Of a DNA stretch of 64,000 bases, positions 8,717-19,994 are shown piece after piece; positions within the stretch are counted from its first letter, which is position 1; every line of letters starts with the position of its first letter. The DNA is from Burkholderia humptydooensis. Lineage in GTDB: Bacteria; Pseudomonadota; Gammaproteobacteria; Burkholderiales; Burkholderiaceae. The notes under the pieces are model-generated. The model worked only from the letters and a program-made list of their open reading frames with translations. It was not told where the DNA came from and did no database searches. Both the position numbers and the translations under genes were made by a program. The stretch lies in contig NZ_CP013380.1 of the NCBI RefSeq assembly GCF_001513745.1, forward strand, positions 868,001 through 932,000, in the 5' to 3' direction.

Positions 8717-10957
8717 ATGAATCCCAATCCAACCGGCGCGTCGACGCCTGCCGACAGCGAAGGCGACACTGATTTCATCGCCGTTCTCGACATCCTGATC
8801 GAAGGCCGCTGGCTGATCGCCTCGATCGCGCTCGGCTGTTTCATCGTCGGCGTCGCGTATGCGGTGCTCAGCAAGCCGGTCTATCAGGCCGACATCCTGA
8901 TCCAGGTCGAGGACAGCCCCGATACGTCCGCCGCGAAGAGCCTGCTCGGCGACGTGTCATCGCTCTTCGACGTGAAGTCGTCCGCGGCCGCCGAAACGCA
9001 GATTCTCGCGTCGCGGCTCGTCGTGTCGCGCGCCGTCGACAATCTGAAACTCTTCATCGACGCGAAGCCGAAGCGCTTCCCGGTGATCGGCAATTGGCTC
9101 GCGCGCCGCAGCGACGGGCTCTCGAATCCGGGCTTCGCGGGCTTCGGCGGCTACGCGTGGGGCCAGGAGCGCATCGACGTCGCGACATTCGACGTGCCGC
9201 GCCCGATGGAAGGCGACACGTTCGAGCTGACGATGCTCGATGCGCGTCGCTACCGGCTCGACGGCGGCGATCTCGATCGCAGTGCGGAGGGCGTCGTCGG
9301 CAGGCTCGAACGCATTCCGGCGAAGGGCGGGGCGATCGCGTTGCGCGTCGACGCGATCGACGCGCGGCCTGGCGCGACGTTTGTGCTCGTGCGCAATTCC
9401 CGTTTGCGAACGATCGAGGATCTGCAGGACAACCTCGATGTGCAGGAGCGCGTCAAGCAGTCCGACGTCGTCGTCGCGAGCCTGCGCGACACCGACCCCG
9501 ACCTCGTCAGCAGCGCGCTCAATGAAATCGGGCGGCAATACGTCGCGCAGAACATCCAGCGCAAATCGGCGGAAGCCGCGCAATCGCTAGAGTTCCTGAA
9601 TGGACAGTTGCCGGCGCTCAAGCAGCAGTTGACCGATTCCGAATCGAGACTCACGAAACTGCGCGACGAGCACGGCACCGTCGATCTGACCGAAGAGGCG
9701 AAGCTCGTGCTCGCGCAATCGGCCGATGCGAAGACGCGCTTGCTCGAACTGCAGCAAAAACGGCAGGAGCTGCTGTCGCGCTTCACGCCGAAGCATCCGG
9801 GCGTGATCGCGATCGATCAGCAGATCGCCGCGCTCGACGGCTATCGCGGCACGGCCGAGCAGCAGATCAAGCGGCTGCCGGATCTGCAGCAGCAGCTCGT
9901 GCGGCTGATGCTCGACGTGAAGGTCAATACCGATCTCTACACGGCGCTGCTGAACAACACGCAGCAACTGCAGCTCGTGCGCGCGGGCAAGGTCGGCAAC
10001 GTGCGGCTCGTCGATACGGCGGCGGTGCCGGAAGTGCCCGTCAGGCCGAAGAAAGCGCTCGTCGCGCTCGCGTCGCTGCTGCTTGGCGTGCTTGCAGGCT
10101 GCGGCACGGCGGTCGGCCGCTCGATGCTGTTCCACGGCATCTCCGATCCGAACGAGATCGAGCGGCGTCTCGGCTTGAACGTCTATGCGACCGTGCCGCG
10201 CAGCGACGAGCAGCGGGCGCTGACCGAGCGCGCGAAGCGCAAGGAGCGCGCGCTGTCGCTGCTGTCCGTCGCGCATCCGGACGAACCGGCCGTCGAGAGC
10301 CTGCGCAGCCTGCGCACCGCGCTGCAGTTCGCGATGCTCGACGCGAAGAACAACGTCGTCGTGATCGCGGGGCCCGCGCCGGGGGTCGGCAAATCGTTCG
10401 TGTCGGCGAATCTCGCCGCGGTGCTGACGATGGCGGGCAAGCGCGTGCTGCTGATCGACGGCGACATTCGCAAAGGACATCTGAACGACTATCTCGGCTT
10501 CGCGCGCGGCAAGGGCTTCTCCGAGCTGATCGCTGGCTCGGCGCACCCGGACGGCGTGCTGCATCGCGACGTGATCGACGGACTCGATTTCATCTCGACG
10601 GGCACGATGCCGAAAAACCCCGCGGAACTGCTGCTCAACGCGCGCGTGCCGGAGTTGATCGACGCGTTCTCGAAGCGCTACGACGTCGTCGTGATCGATT
10701 CGCCGCCGGTGCTCGCGGTGGCCGACACGGGCATCCTCGCCGCGACGGCGGGCACCGCGTTCCTCGTCGCGCTCGCGGGCTCGACGAAGCTCGGCGAGAT
10801 TTCCGAATCCGCGAAGCGGCTCGCGCAGAACGGCGTGCGTCTGAGCGGCATCGTGTTCAACGGGATCAATCCGCGGCTCGGGCAGTACGGTTACGGCTCG
10901 AAGTACGGCGGCTATCGCTACGTCGCATACGAATACGGAGCGAAGCGCGATGCATGA
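8717..10957 (+). CDS. wzc: Wzc-type polysaccharide co-polymerase and BY-kinase
   Basis: 746 residues. An N-terminal Wzz domain begins after residue 15, with one membrane helix near residues 30-55 and a second near 445. The long periplasmic region between them is coiled-coil rich (about 285-400). The cytoplasmic kinase has Walker A (GPAPGVGKSFVSANLA), Walker A' (VLLIDGDIRKG) and Walker B (VVIDSPPVLAVAD). It ends in a tyrosine cluster, QYGYGSKYGGYRYVAYEYG, with seven tyrosines for autophosphorylation. This is the full-length proteobacterial form. It regulates polymerisation and export together with Wza and Wzb next door. Confidence 0.94.
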   Translation: MNPNPTGASTPADSEGDTDFIAVLDILIEGRWLIASIALGCFIVGVAYAVLSKPVYQADILIQVEDSPDTSAAKSLLGDVSSLFDVKSSAAAETQILASRLVVSRAVDNLKLFIDAKPKRFPVIGNWLARRSDGLSNPGFAGFGGYAWGQERIDVATFDVPRPMEGDTFELTMLDARRYRLDGGDLDRSAEGVVGRLERIPAKGGAIALRVDAIDARPGATFVLVRNSRLRTIEDLQDNLDVQERVKQSDVVVASLRDTDPDLVSSALNEIGRQYVAQNIQRKSAEAAQSLEFLNGQLPALKQQLTDSESRLTKLRDEHGTVDLTEEAKLVLAQSADAKTRLLELQQKRQELLSRFTPKHPGVIAIDQQIAALDGYRGTAEQQIKRLPDLQQQLVRLMLDVKVNTDLYTALLNNTQQLQLVRAGKVGNVRLVDTAAVPEVPVRPKKALVALASLLLGVLAGCGTAVGRSMLFHGISDPNEIERRLGLNVYATVPRSDEQRALTERAKRKERALSLLSVAHPDEPAVESLRSLRTALQFAMLDAKNNVVVIAGPAPGVGKSFVSANLAAVLTMAGKRVLLIDGDIRKGHLNDYLGFARGKGFSELIAGSAHPDGVLHRDVIDGLDFISTGTMPKNPAELLLNARVPELIDAFSKRYDVVVIDSPPVLAVADTGILAATAGTAFLVALAGSTKLGEISESAKRLAQNGVRLSGIVFNGINPRLGQYGYGSKYGGYRYVAYEYGAKRDA

Positions 10958-11047
10958 CGAGGATACGCGGGATGGCGGACGCGGCGCCGGCCGCCCGCTT
11001 GCGCCGGCAGGCGAGCGGCGCGCGGGCGCGAACGCGGGAGCGCGACG

Positions 11048-12292
11048 ATGATTCGCGTCCGCGATTCGATCGTGTCGCTGTGCGGCGTCGTCGCCGGGCA
11101 GATCGCGCTCTTCGGCTGCATTTCGCTGATCGGGCGCTTCCAGGGCCCGGAGGCGCTCGGCCACTTCAACTATCTGCTCGCGTTGGCGACGTTCGCCGGC
11201 ACGCTGCTCGCGTGCCGCTACGAGCTGGCGTGCGTGAGCGACAGTCCGGCCGATTCGTTCCACGCGTTCGTCAATGTGACGGCGCTCGGCACGGCCGTGG
11301 TCGCGGCGGGCTGTGCGGCGATCTCCGTCGCGGGTCGCGCGGACCTGTACGTCGTCGCCGCATACGGGTTCGCGGTGTTCGTCCAGCTCGCGGCGGGCGG
11401 CTATCTGAACAGTCTGAGGCGCTACGGCTGGATTGCCGCGAGCCGGATCGCCGTCAACGGATCGTTTCTCGTCTGCCTGCTCGCCGAGGCATTCGCGCCG
11501 AAGTTCGGCGCGCAGTTCGGACCGGTCGATACGTTCGACGCCTACACGACGGTCACGGTGTCGGTCGCGCTGCTGATGCTGATCGCGGTCGCGCTGCACG
11601 GCGGGCGGCGCGGCTATTCGTTCGCGGTGACGCGCGCGTTCTTCGTCGAGCACAGCCGGTTCGCGAAATACATCCTGCCGTCGACGCTGTGCGGCTCGGT
11701 GCTGACCTATGCGCTGGCGATCGTGATTCCGCATTGGTTCGATGCGCAGAGCGCCGGCTATTTCGCGGCCGCGTATCGGCTCGGCTTCTTTCCCGTGTCG
11801 CTGATCGCACAGAGTCTGGGCGGCGTATTCCGGCGCGACGCGATGGCCGCGATGGCGAGAGACGATGCGCACGCGATGGTGCCGAAGGTGTTCGGCACGT
11901 ATGCGCGCTCGCTCGCGCTGCTCGCGGCGGGCTATGCGGCGGGCGGCGTGCTGCTGTTCGGCCCGCTCGTCTCGCTTTTCTTCGGCGCGCGCTGGAGCGG
12001 CGCGATCGCGTTCTTCCAGTGCATGATCCCGCTCTTCGCATTCCAGATGATTTATGTGCCGCTGTCGCAGATCTTTCTCGCGGCGCGCGCGCAGCGCATC
12101 GATTTCCTGTTTCAGCTCGGCGCCGGCGCCGTGCTCGCCGGCGCGTTGTGCGCGGCGAAGCTCGCGGGGCTGTCGGTGCTCGCGAGCGTGCGCCTGTTTT
12201 CGTTCTCGGGCGCCGTGCTGATGATCGCCGGCATCGCGCTGACATTCAGCGTGATGAACGGCAGCGTGTCGCGTCGGCGCGCCGATGCATGA
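11048..12292 (+). CDS. wzx: Polysaccharide flippase, Wzx/MATE-like
   Basis: 414 residues, hydrophobic throughout, with 12 or so membrane segments and the polysaccharide biosynthesis family pattern (FGCISLIGRFQGPEALGHFN near the N-terminus, and FAKYILPSTLCGSVLTYAL at mid-length). Wzx moves lipid-linked repeat units from the cytoplasmic to the periplasmic face for Wzy. The start is preceded by GGGAG. A 90-base gap after wzc is the largest within the assembly part of the operon; a different open frame crosses it but reads as Arg-rich shadow sequence. Confidence 0.87.
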   Translation: MIRVRDSIVSLCGVVAGQIALFGCISLIGRFQGPEALGHFNYLLALATFAGTLLACRYELACVSDSPADSFHAFVNVTALGTAVVAAGCAAISVAGRADLYVVAAYGFAVFVQLAAGGYLNSLRRYGWIAASRIAVNGSFLVCLLAEAFAPKFGAQFGPVDTFDAYTTVTVSVALLMLIAVALHGGRRGYSFAVTRAFFVEHSRFAKYILPSTLCGSVLTYALAIVIPHWFDAQSAGYFAAAYRLGFFPVSLIAQSLGGVFRRDAMAAMARDDAHAMVPKVFGTYARSLALLAAGYAAGGVLLFGPLVSLFFGARWSGAIAFFQCMIPLFAFQMIYVPLSQIFLAARAQRIDFLFQLGAGAVLAGALCAAKLAGLSVLASVRLFSFSGAVLMIAGIALTFSVMNGSVSRRRADA

Positions 12293-12324
12293 CGTTTCTT
12301 CCATTTCTTCGTTGAGCGCAGATC

Positions 12325-13521
12325 ATGATTGTCGTCGTCGTCGATTCGATGGAGCGTTACTACTTTGCCGCGCGGCTCGTGAAGGCGGTCAGGAAGGAGT
12401 TCGACTTTCTGTTCGCGACGAGCGAGCCGATCGCGCACCTGATGGCGCTGAGCATGGGTTTTCGATCGGTCTATCTGCGGCGCGGCGCGAGCGCATCCGC
12501 CGCGCATGATGCGGCGGATGCGATTCGCTCCGATGCGTCGATCGAGGTGCTGAACGGGCAGATGACAGGCGAGCTTGCACGCGCCGATGCGGCCGCGATC
12601 TTCGCCGCGATGTGCGGCGTGTTCCGCCGTCATCTCGTCTCGCAGTGCCTGATGTGGAACGGCCAGCAGCTCGTTTGCCGGGCGGTCGCGCACGCGTGCG
12701 CGGCGCACGGGGTCCCGACGAAATTCGTCGAGATCTCGAACCTGCCGGACAAGCTGTTCGTCGACCGGCTCGGCGTCAACGCGCTGTCGTCGATCAGCCG
12801 CAATCCGGCCGTCATCGACGGCTTGCCGATGCCGACCGAGGACGAGCATCGCCGCTGGCTCGCGCGCTACGAGCAGTACAAGGCGAGGCCGCTGCCGCAG
12901 TCGCGCACGTCGTGGATGCGCAAGGCGGTGTCGGCCGTCAACTATGCGCTGAAGCTCGCTACGCTGGGCGTGGCGAGCAAACGTTTGAACACGGTGCGCG
13001 CGACGAACGGCGCGAGTGCGCCGACGCAGGCGAAAGCGCTGACGGTGAAGGAGCTGACGGCGCTGCGCTACGTGTTCCTGCCGCTGCAGGTGTCGGGCGA
13101 TACGCAGATCAAGCTGCATTCGGACGTCGACAACCTGAAGGCGATCCATCTCGCGTTCGAGCACGCGGCGAACGAGAGCGCGGACCTGATCGTCAAGCTG
13201 CATCCGGCCGAGTGCGACACGGCGGTGATCGACGAGGTGGTGCGGATGCAGCGGGTCTATCACTTCGACCTCGTCACGTCGCCGACCACCGATCTGATCA
13301 AGCACGCGCATTCAGTCGTCACGATCAATTCGACGGTCGGCCTGGAGGCGCTGCTGTACGGCAAGCCGGTCATGTCGCTCGGCCGCTGCTTCTACAAGGA
13401 GTTCGATCGCGCGAGGCTGCTCAAGTACATTCATGCGTTTCTGATCGACGGCATCGATTACTTCGGCAAGGAGGACATCGCGCCGCGTGCCGCGAGAAAC
13501 GTATTTTCGATGAAGCACTGA
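12325..13521 (+). CDS. KpsS/KpsC-like capsule glycosyltransferase, probable beta-Kdo transferase
   Basis: 398 residues. The C-terminal half shows the capsule-synthesis family pattern: VFLPLQVSGDTQIKLHSD, then LIVKLHPAE, then SVVTINSTVGLEALLYGKPV and MSLGRCFYKE. The HPAE and INSTVGLEAL segments match the nucleotide-sugar site of KpsC/KpsS-type enzymes, many of which transfer beta-Kdo from CMP-Kdo. The operon ends with kdsA, kdsC and kdsD, which make Kdo, so the donor fits. Substrate is inferred from family plus context. It starts 33 bases after wzx and ends one base before the acetyltransferase start. Confidence 0.72.
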   Translation: MIVVVVDSMERYYFAARLVKAVRKEFDFLFATSEPIAHLMALSMGFRSVYLRRGASASAAHDAADAIRSDASIEVLNGQMTGELARADAAAIFAAMCGVFRRHLVSQCLMWNGQQLVCRAVAHACAAHGVPTKFVEISNLPDKLFVDRLGVNALSSISRNPAVIDGLPMPTEDEHRRWLARYEQYKARPLPQSRTSWMRKAVSAVNYALKLATLGVASKRLNTVRATNGASAPTQAKALTVKELTALRYVFLPLQVSGDTQIKLHSDVDNLKAIHLAFEHAANESADLIVKLHPAECDTAVIDEVVRMQRVYHFDLVTSPTTDLIKHAHSVVTINSTVGLEALLYGKPVMSLGRCFYKEFDRARLLKYIHAFLIDGIDYFGKEDIAPRAARNVFSMKH

Positions 13522-13522
13522 C

Positions 13523-14053
13523 ATGCGCACGACGCTGAAACAGACAATCGACGCGATCGCCGAGGATTGCAGGCGCAACGCGTTCTTCAAGACGCGCTGC
13601 GTCGTCGTGTTCTTCCGGATCGCGAACTATCTCGCGTGCCGCAGCAAGCTGACGCTCGCGCTCGGCGCGCCGGTGATCGCGCTCTACATCGTCGTCTGCG
13701 ACTGGATCATGGGCATCGAGATTCCGGTCAAGACGAGAATCGGCAAGGGCCTCACGCTGTATCACGGCACGGGGCTCGTCATCAACGGCTATTGCGAGAT
13801 CGGCGAGCGCTGCGTGGTGCGGCACGGCGTGACGATCGGCAACACGCTGCGGCCGGACGGCACCTATAGCGGCGTGCCGTCCGTCGGCGACGACGTCGAG
13901 TTCGGCGCGCACAGCGTCGCGCTCGGCGAGATTCGGATCGGCCATCGCGCGCGCATCGGCGCGGGCGCCGTGCTGCTGCGGGACGTGCCGGACGGCGGCG
14001 TCGCGGTGGGCGTGCCGGCGCGCGTGCTGGACAAGGAGAAAAGCGCTGCATGA
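13523..14053 (+). CDS. Left-handed beta-helix acyltransferase (serine acetyltransferase-like)
   Basis: 176 residues. It resembles the C-terminal half of CysE: GKGLTLYHGTGLVINGYCEI then CVVRHGVTIGNT, with hexapeptide repeats to the end (VEFGAHSVALGEIRIGHRAR, IGAGAVLLRDVP). The N-terminal helical part is short and carries a hydrophobic stretch (LALGAPVIALYIVVCDWI), unlike true CysE. In a polysaccharide operon the likely role is O-acetylation of a sugar, as for WcaB/WcaF-type proteins, with acetyl-CoA as donor. It overlaps the next gene by ATGA. The acceptor is not known. Confidence 0.82.
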   Translation: MRTTLKQTIDAIAEDCRRNAFFKTRCVVVFFRIANYLACRSKLTLALGAPVIALYIVVCDWIMGIEIPVKTRIGKGLTLYHGTGLVINGYCEIGERCVVRHGVTIGNTLRPDGTYSGVPSVGDDVEFGAHSVALGEIRIGHRARIGAGAVLLRDVPDGGVAVGVPARVLDKEKSAA

Positions 14054-14994
14054 AAGTATTCATCCTCCATCCGGGGAAGGCGAATTACCCGGAAATCGCC
14101 GCATATCGCGATTTTCTCGGCCAGCGCGGCTTCGACGTCCATGATGGCGACGCGAGCGCGTATGCGAAGCTCGACGGCCGAGGCGACTGCATCCTGTGGT
14201 GCATCATGGGTTTTTATCGATCGCTGCCGCCTGCGCGGTTCGTGATTCACGACTACCGGTCGCTGTCGGTCGGCAGGCTCGCGGCGATCAAGGACTCGAT
14301 CAAGCGCGCGCTGAACGCGAAGCCGGATCTGCGGATCTTCCAGAACGAGCGGATGCGCGACGCGATGGCGTTCCGTGACGGGACACCGTCGCTGCTGCTG
14401 CCGATGGGCGTGCCGGACTGGATCTTCGGGATCGCGAACGAACCGGCGGGCGAAGGTCCGGCCGGCCGGTTCTGCTATATCGGCGAGATGAGCCGCGAGC
14501 GAGGCTTCCACAAGGTGCTGGCCGCGTATCGCGCCGCGCCGCGCACGATGCGCGACACGCTCGTGCTCGTCGGGCAGCCGGAGCCGGAAATTCACGACGC
14601 GTTCCGGCATGTCGACGGCATCACATTCGTCGGGCGCGTGCCGCAGCGCGACGCGCTCAGGATCGTGCTGCGCTCCGACTATGCGGTCTGCTATTTCCCG
14701 TACCACCGCCCGCACTGCTTTCAGACGCCGACGAAGCTGCTCGAATACGCGGCGCTCGGCAAGAAGATCGTCTGCAACGACGCGCCGTCGAATGTCGACG
14801 CTGTGAAGGCGCTTGGCATCCGCTCGCACGTCACGGGCGCGTCGATATTCGACGAGCTGCTGCCGCTCGCGCAACTGCGCGCGGAAAGTAACGATCCCGC
14901 GCGGCTGAGGCGTCTCGGATGGACGGCCGTGATCGCGCAATCGGGCGTGCTCGCCCGTCTCGAGGCGGTTTCGTCGATGCGAGGTGCGCGATGA
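14050..14994 (+). CDS. GT-B glycosyltransferase (GT4-like)
   Basis: 314 residues. The C-terminal nucleotide-sugar part is clear: FCYIGEMSRERGFHKVLAAY, ITFVGRVPQRDALRIVLRSD, then CFQTPTKLLEYAALGKKIVC, where the Glu of KLLEYAALG contacts the donor in GT4 enzymes. The N-terminal acceptor domain is short. It probably adds one hexose, galactose or glucose, to the growing lipid-linked repeat unit at the inner face of the membrane. It overlaps both neighbours by four bases, so it is translated as part of a tight cassette. Confidence 0.82.
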   Translation: MKVFILHPGKANYPEIAAYRDFLGQRGFDVHDGDASAYAKLDGRGDCILWCIMGFYRSLPPARFVIHDYRSLSVGRLAAIKDSIKRALNAKPDLRIFQNERMRDAMAFRDGTPSLLLPMGVPDWIFGIANEPAGEGPAGRFCYIGEMSRERGFHKVLAAYRAAPRTMRDTLVLVGQPEPEIHDAFRHVDGITFVGRVPQRDALRIVLRSDYAVCYFPYHRPHCFQTPTKLLEYAALGKKIVCNDAPSNVDAVKALGIRSHVTGASIFDELLPLAQLRAESNDPARLRRLGWTAVIAQSGVLARLEAVSSMRGAR

Positions 14995-16178
14995 CGATCG
15001 ATGGCGTCGGCATGCGGGGACGCGATGCACGGTCGAAGGGCGATTCGAAGGTCTTCGCAAAGACCAACGCAAAGGCCGACGGCCATGCGCGAATGAAGAT
15101 CGTGCAGATCCTCGAATCGAGCGCGACGGGCACGTTATCGATGGCATGCCTGATCGCGAACCGTCTTGCGCGCGACGGACACGACGTGCACGTCATTCAT
15201 TCGCTTCGGCCCGACACACCCGCGGACTTTCACGCGCTGTTCGATGCGACGGTCAAGCTGCGCCACATCCAGATGAAGGGCGTGCCGCTGCTGCCGATGT
15301 TGCTCGAACTGCGACGCACGTTGATCGGCATCGGGCCGGACATCGTGCATCTGCATTCGTCGTTTGCGGGATTCCTCGGAAGAATCGCGTCGCTGTTCGC
15401 ATTGCGCGATGCGGCGTTCTTCTACAGCCCGCACTGCATCTCGTTCATGCGCCGCGACGTTTCGGCGCTCAAGCGTTCGGCGTTCGTCGCGCTCGAACGG
15501 ATCGCGTGCGTGAAGCGGTGTCTCTACGTCGCATGCTCGGATAGCGAGCGCGACGCGGTGCGCGCGCATTTGCGGCAGCCGGTGGTCGTGGTCGAGAACG
15601 CAGTCGGCGCGATGCCCGCGCCCGCCGCCGACGAGCAGGAAGACGCGCGCGAGCCGGTATTTCGGATCGTGACGGTCGGCGGCATTCGCGTGCAGAAGAA
15701 TCCGCAGCTCTTTGCCGAGATCGCGCGCCGCCTGCGCGGCTCGCGCATGCGCTTCACGTGGATTGGCGACGGCGATGCCGCGCTCAAGGCGCAATTGCGC
15801 GAAGCCGGCGTCGAGGTCGCCGGCTGGCTTGGCCGCACCGAAGTCGTCGCGCGATTGCGGCGCATGGACGTATATTTGTCGACGTCGTCGTGGGAGGGCA
15901 TGCCCGTGTCGGTCATCGAGGCGATGCTGCTCGGCTTGCCCGTCGTCGCGTCGGCGTGCGCGGGAAACGTCGACGTCATCCGGCACCTGCAAACTGGCGC
16001 GATATTTCGCGGCGCGGACGACGCGGTCGATCTGCTCGCGTCGATCGACCGCGATGCCGCGCTGCGCGCGCGGCTCGCGAGCGCGGCGAGAAGGGAAGCC
16101 CGCGAGCGCTTCGGCGAAGAACGTTTTTTCCGGCAACTGGCGCGGGTCTATGCGTCGCGGCTCGCGCGCCCATCATGA
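14991..16178 (+). CDS. GT4-family glycosyltransferase
   Basis: 395 residues from the ATG at 14991, which overlaps the previous stop (ATGA). A start at 15093 (MKIVQILESSATG) would fit the normal N-terminus of GT4 proteins better but lacks a binding site. The acceptor domain holds PDIVHLHSSFAGFLGRIASL and YSPHCISFMRRD. The donor domain shows VGGIRVQKNPQLFAEIARRL, GWLGRTEVVARLRRMDVYLS and TSSWEGMPVSVIEAMLLGLP, with the EX7E-type motif. It is the third sugar-adding enzyme after the initiating transferase. Sugar specificity cannot be read. Confidence 0.88.
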   Translation: MTIDGVGMRGRDARSKGDSKVFAKTNAKADGHARMKIVQILESSATGTLSMACLIANRLARDGHDVHVIHSLRPDTPADFHALFDATVKLRHIQMKGVPLLPMLLELRRTLIGIGPDIVHLHSSFAGFLGRIASLFALRDAAFFYSPHCISFMRRDVSALKRSAFVALERIACVKRCLYVACSDSERDAVRAHLRQPVVVVENAVGAMPAPAADEQEDAREPVFRIVTVGGIRVQKNPQLFAEIARRLRGSRMRFTWIGDGDAALKAQLREAGVEVAGWLGRTEVVARLRRMDVYLSTSSWEGMPVSVIEAMLLGLPVVASACAGNVDVIRHLQTGAIFRGADDAVDLLASIDRDAALRARLASAARREARERFGEERFFRQLARVYASRLARPS

Positions 16179-16257
16179 GGATTCGCCGTCCCGAGCGCGA
16201 GCCCGCCGCATGGAATCGGTGCGCAGCGCGCACGGGACGGTCCATTTGGAGATTTGA

Positions 16258-17650
<1,393 letters not shown>

Positions 17651-17654
<4 letters not shown>

Positions 17655-18628
17655 CATCCCAACACATCTTCATCGCCGTGGACGGCTCCCAGATGAACCA
17701 TCACAACTATCTCGATTCCGCACGGCAAGTCTTCGACATCGAATCGCGCGCGCTCGCGGGTCTCTCCGCGCGCGTCGACGAATCGTTCGGCGACGCGGTC
17801 GACGCGATCCTGCGCTCGAGCGGCCGTGTGGTCGTCTGCGGCATGGGCAAATCCGGGATCATCGGACGAAAGATTGCGGCGACGCTCGCGAGCACCGGAA
17901 CGCCGAGCTTTTTCATGCATCCGGGCGAGGCATATCACGGCGATCTCGGCATGGTGACGTCGGCCGACACGTTTCTCGCGATCTCGTACTCGGGCGAGAC
18001 CGACGAAGTGATCAAGTTGATTCCGTTTCTGAAGAGCAACCGGAATTATCTCGTCGCGTTGACGGGCAATGCGCGATCGACGCTCGCGCAGGCGGCGCAC
18101 AGTCATCTCGACGCCGGCGTCGAGCAGGAAGCGTGTCCGCTTCAGCTCGCGCCGACGTCGTCGACCACCGCAGCGCTCGCGATGGGCGATGCGCTTGCCG
18201 TCACGCTGATGAAGGCACGCGGCTTTCGCCCGGAGAACTTCGCGCGCTTCCATCCGGGCGGCTCGCTCGGCCGGCGTCTGTTGTCGAAGGTCGACGACGA
18301 AATGGCCGCCGACGATCTGCCGTTCGTCGACGAACGCGCGCCGGCGATCGACGTGCTGCAGGCGATGACGCGGGGCCGGCTCGGGCTCGCGATCGTGCGG
18401 CGCGAAGTGGGCTTCGGGATCGTTACCGACGGCGACATCCGCCGCGCAGTCGAGGCGCATGGGGACACGCTGTTCCGGCGCACCGCGTCGGACCTGATGT
18501 CGAAGGATCCGGCGATGGTGCCGCTCGGCACGCGCGTAGAAGATGCGTTGCTGATGATGGAGACGCGACGCATCAACGCGCTGCTCGTATTCGACGGCGG
18601 GGACGTCGTCGGGGTGTTCAAGAAGTAG
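17651..18628 (+). CDS. kdsD: Arabinose-5-phosphate isomerase, KdsD/KpsF/GutQ family
   Basis: 325 residues from the ATG at 17651 (ATGA overlap with kdsC); a Met at 17693 (MNHHNYLDSARQVFD) is an alternative. An N-terminal SIS domain has VVVCGMGKSGIIGRKIAATL and SYSGETDEVIKLIP; the conserved FHPGGSLGRRLL closes it. Two CBS domains follow. It interconverts ribulose-5-phosphate and arabinose-5-phosphate, the KdsA substrate. With kdsA and kdsC it completes the pathway to Kdo; kdsB for CMP-Kdo is absent here and must be supplied from elsewhere. Confidence 0.92.
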
Positions 18629-18810
18629 GGGGATGCGGGGCGACGGACGAATCGGTGCGAAGCCGGTTCCTCCATCTCGTCGCGGTTTGTTCGTTGAATG
18701 CCGGCGGCGCACGAACCGCGCGCGCGTCGCTTGCGCGGGCAGCCGCGAGCGACGCATGCCGCGTATCGTCACGCATGCATGCGCCGTTCGCGTATGGCGC
18801 GCGCGACGTG

Positions 18811-19695
18811 CTACGCCGCGACGAGTTCCGGGAAGCGCTCGCTCAGATACTGCTCGAATTCCGTTGCGACTTCCGGGTGGCGCAGCGCGAACTCGACGGT
18901 CGCCTTCAGATAGCCGATCTTGCTGCCGCAATCGAAGCGCCTGCCGTCGTAACGATGCGCGAGCACTTGCTCGTCCTTCAGCAGCGATTGCAGCGCGTCG
19001 GTCAATTGCAGTTCTCCGCCGGCGCCGGGCTTGAGCGCGCGCAGATGATCGAAGATGCGCGGTGTGAGCACATAGCGGCCGACGACACCGAAATTCGACG
19101 GCGCGGCGGCGGGCTCTGGCTTCTCGACGATGCCCGACAGCTTGAAGAGATCATCCTCCCAGCGCTTGCCGTCGATCACGCCATACGACTTCGAATCTTG
19201 CGGCGCGATCTCTTCGACGCCGATGACCGACGTGTGATAGTGATTGAACACGTCGATCATCTGCCGCAACACGGGCGGGCGGCCGTCGAGCAGGTCGTCC
19301 GCGAGGATGACGGCGAACGGGCTGTCGCCGACGAGTTTCTCCGCGCATAGCACCGCATGGCCGAGCCCGAGCGCTTCGGCCTGGCGCACGTAGAAGCAGT
19401 CGACGTGACGCGGCTTGATGCCGCGCACGAGCGACAGCAGCTTTTCCTTGCCGCGCGCTTCGAGCTCCGCCTCGATCTCATACGATTTGTCGAAATGATC
19501 CTCGATCGCGCGCTTGCTGCGGCCCGTGACGAAGATCATCTCGGTGATGCCCGCGGCGATCGCTTCCTCGACCGCATATTGAATCAGAGGCTTGTCGACG
19601 ATCGGCAACATTTCCTTCGGGCTCGCTTTCGTCGCGGGCAGAAAGCGGGTGCCGAGGCCGGCAACGGGGAATACGGCTTTTGTGACTTTCAGCAT
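18811..19695 (-). CDS. galU: UTP--glucose-1-phosphate uridylyltransferase
   Basis: 294 residues, normal GalU length. The nucleotide-binding start [20 protein letters not shown] and [14 protein letters not shown] are characteristic, followed by [13 protein letters not shown] and ILADDLLDG. It makes UDP-glucose, from which UDP-galactose is made, so it can feed the exopolysaccharide operon that converges on it. The 182 bases between kdsD and galU hold no obvious terminator. Confidence 0.94.
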   Translation of the reverse strand: MLKVTKAVFPVAGLGTRFLPATKASPKEMLPIVDKPLIQYAVEEAIAAGITEMIFVTGRSKRAIEDHFDKSYEIEAELEARGKEKLLSLVRGIKPRHVDCFYVRQAEALGLGHAVLCAEKLVGDSPFAVILADDLLDGRPPVLRQMIDVFNHYHTSVIGVEEIAPQDSKSYGVIDGKRWEDDLFKLSGIVEKPEPAAAPSNFGVVGRYVLTPRIFDHLRALKPGAGGELQLTDALQSLLKDEQVLAHRYDGRRFDCGSKIGYLKATVEFALRHPEVATEFEQYLSERFPELVAA

Positions 19696-19994
19696 CGGGC
19701 GTCGAACCTTCCATCGAAGACGTTAAACGTTTGCGTGCGAGCCGGCGGCGCGTGACTGAATATGAGCGATGCCGGCGATGCACACGCGGTAAAGCGATGG
19801 TAGGGCTGTTTGAATTGTTTGGTTACGCTAAATATAGGTTCAATCGGACAGGCTACTCACGATGCCGATTCGATCAACCGTCGATGGACGCGCGTGCGAA
19901 GAGAAAGCTGCGGACATTGATGATGTTTGCGATGAGCGCGCCCGGCGCTCGGTGTAAGCGCGTCGCGTCGCGTCCAACTTGGAGCGAAAAAAAG

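Noticed and set aside
9587..12304. A 905-codon minus-strand frame opposite wzc and wzx
   Set aside because: Arg/Glu/His-rich translation without motifs; it comes from high third-position GC of the real plus-strand genes.
10954..12315. Frame overlapping the wzc stop by ATGA and running through wzx
   Set aside because: The overlap looks attractive, but the product is Arg-rich and lacks hydrophobic helices; the flippase is in another frame from 11048.
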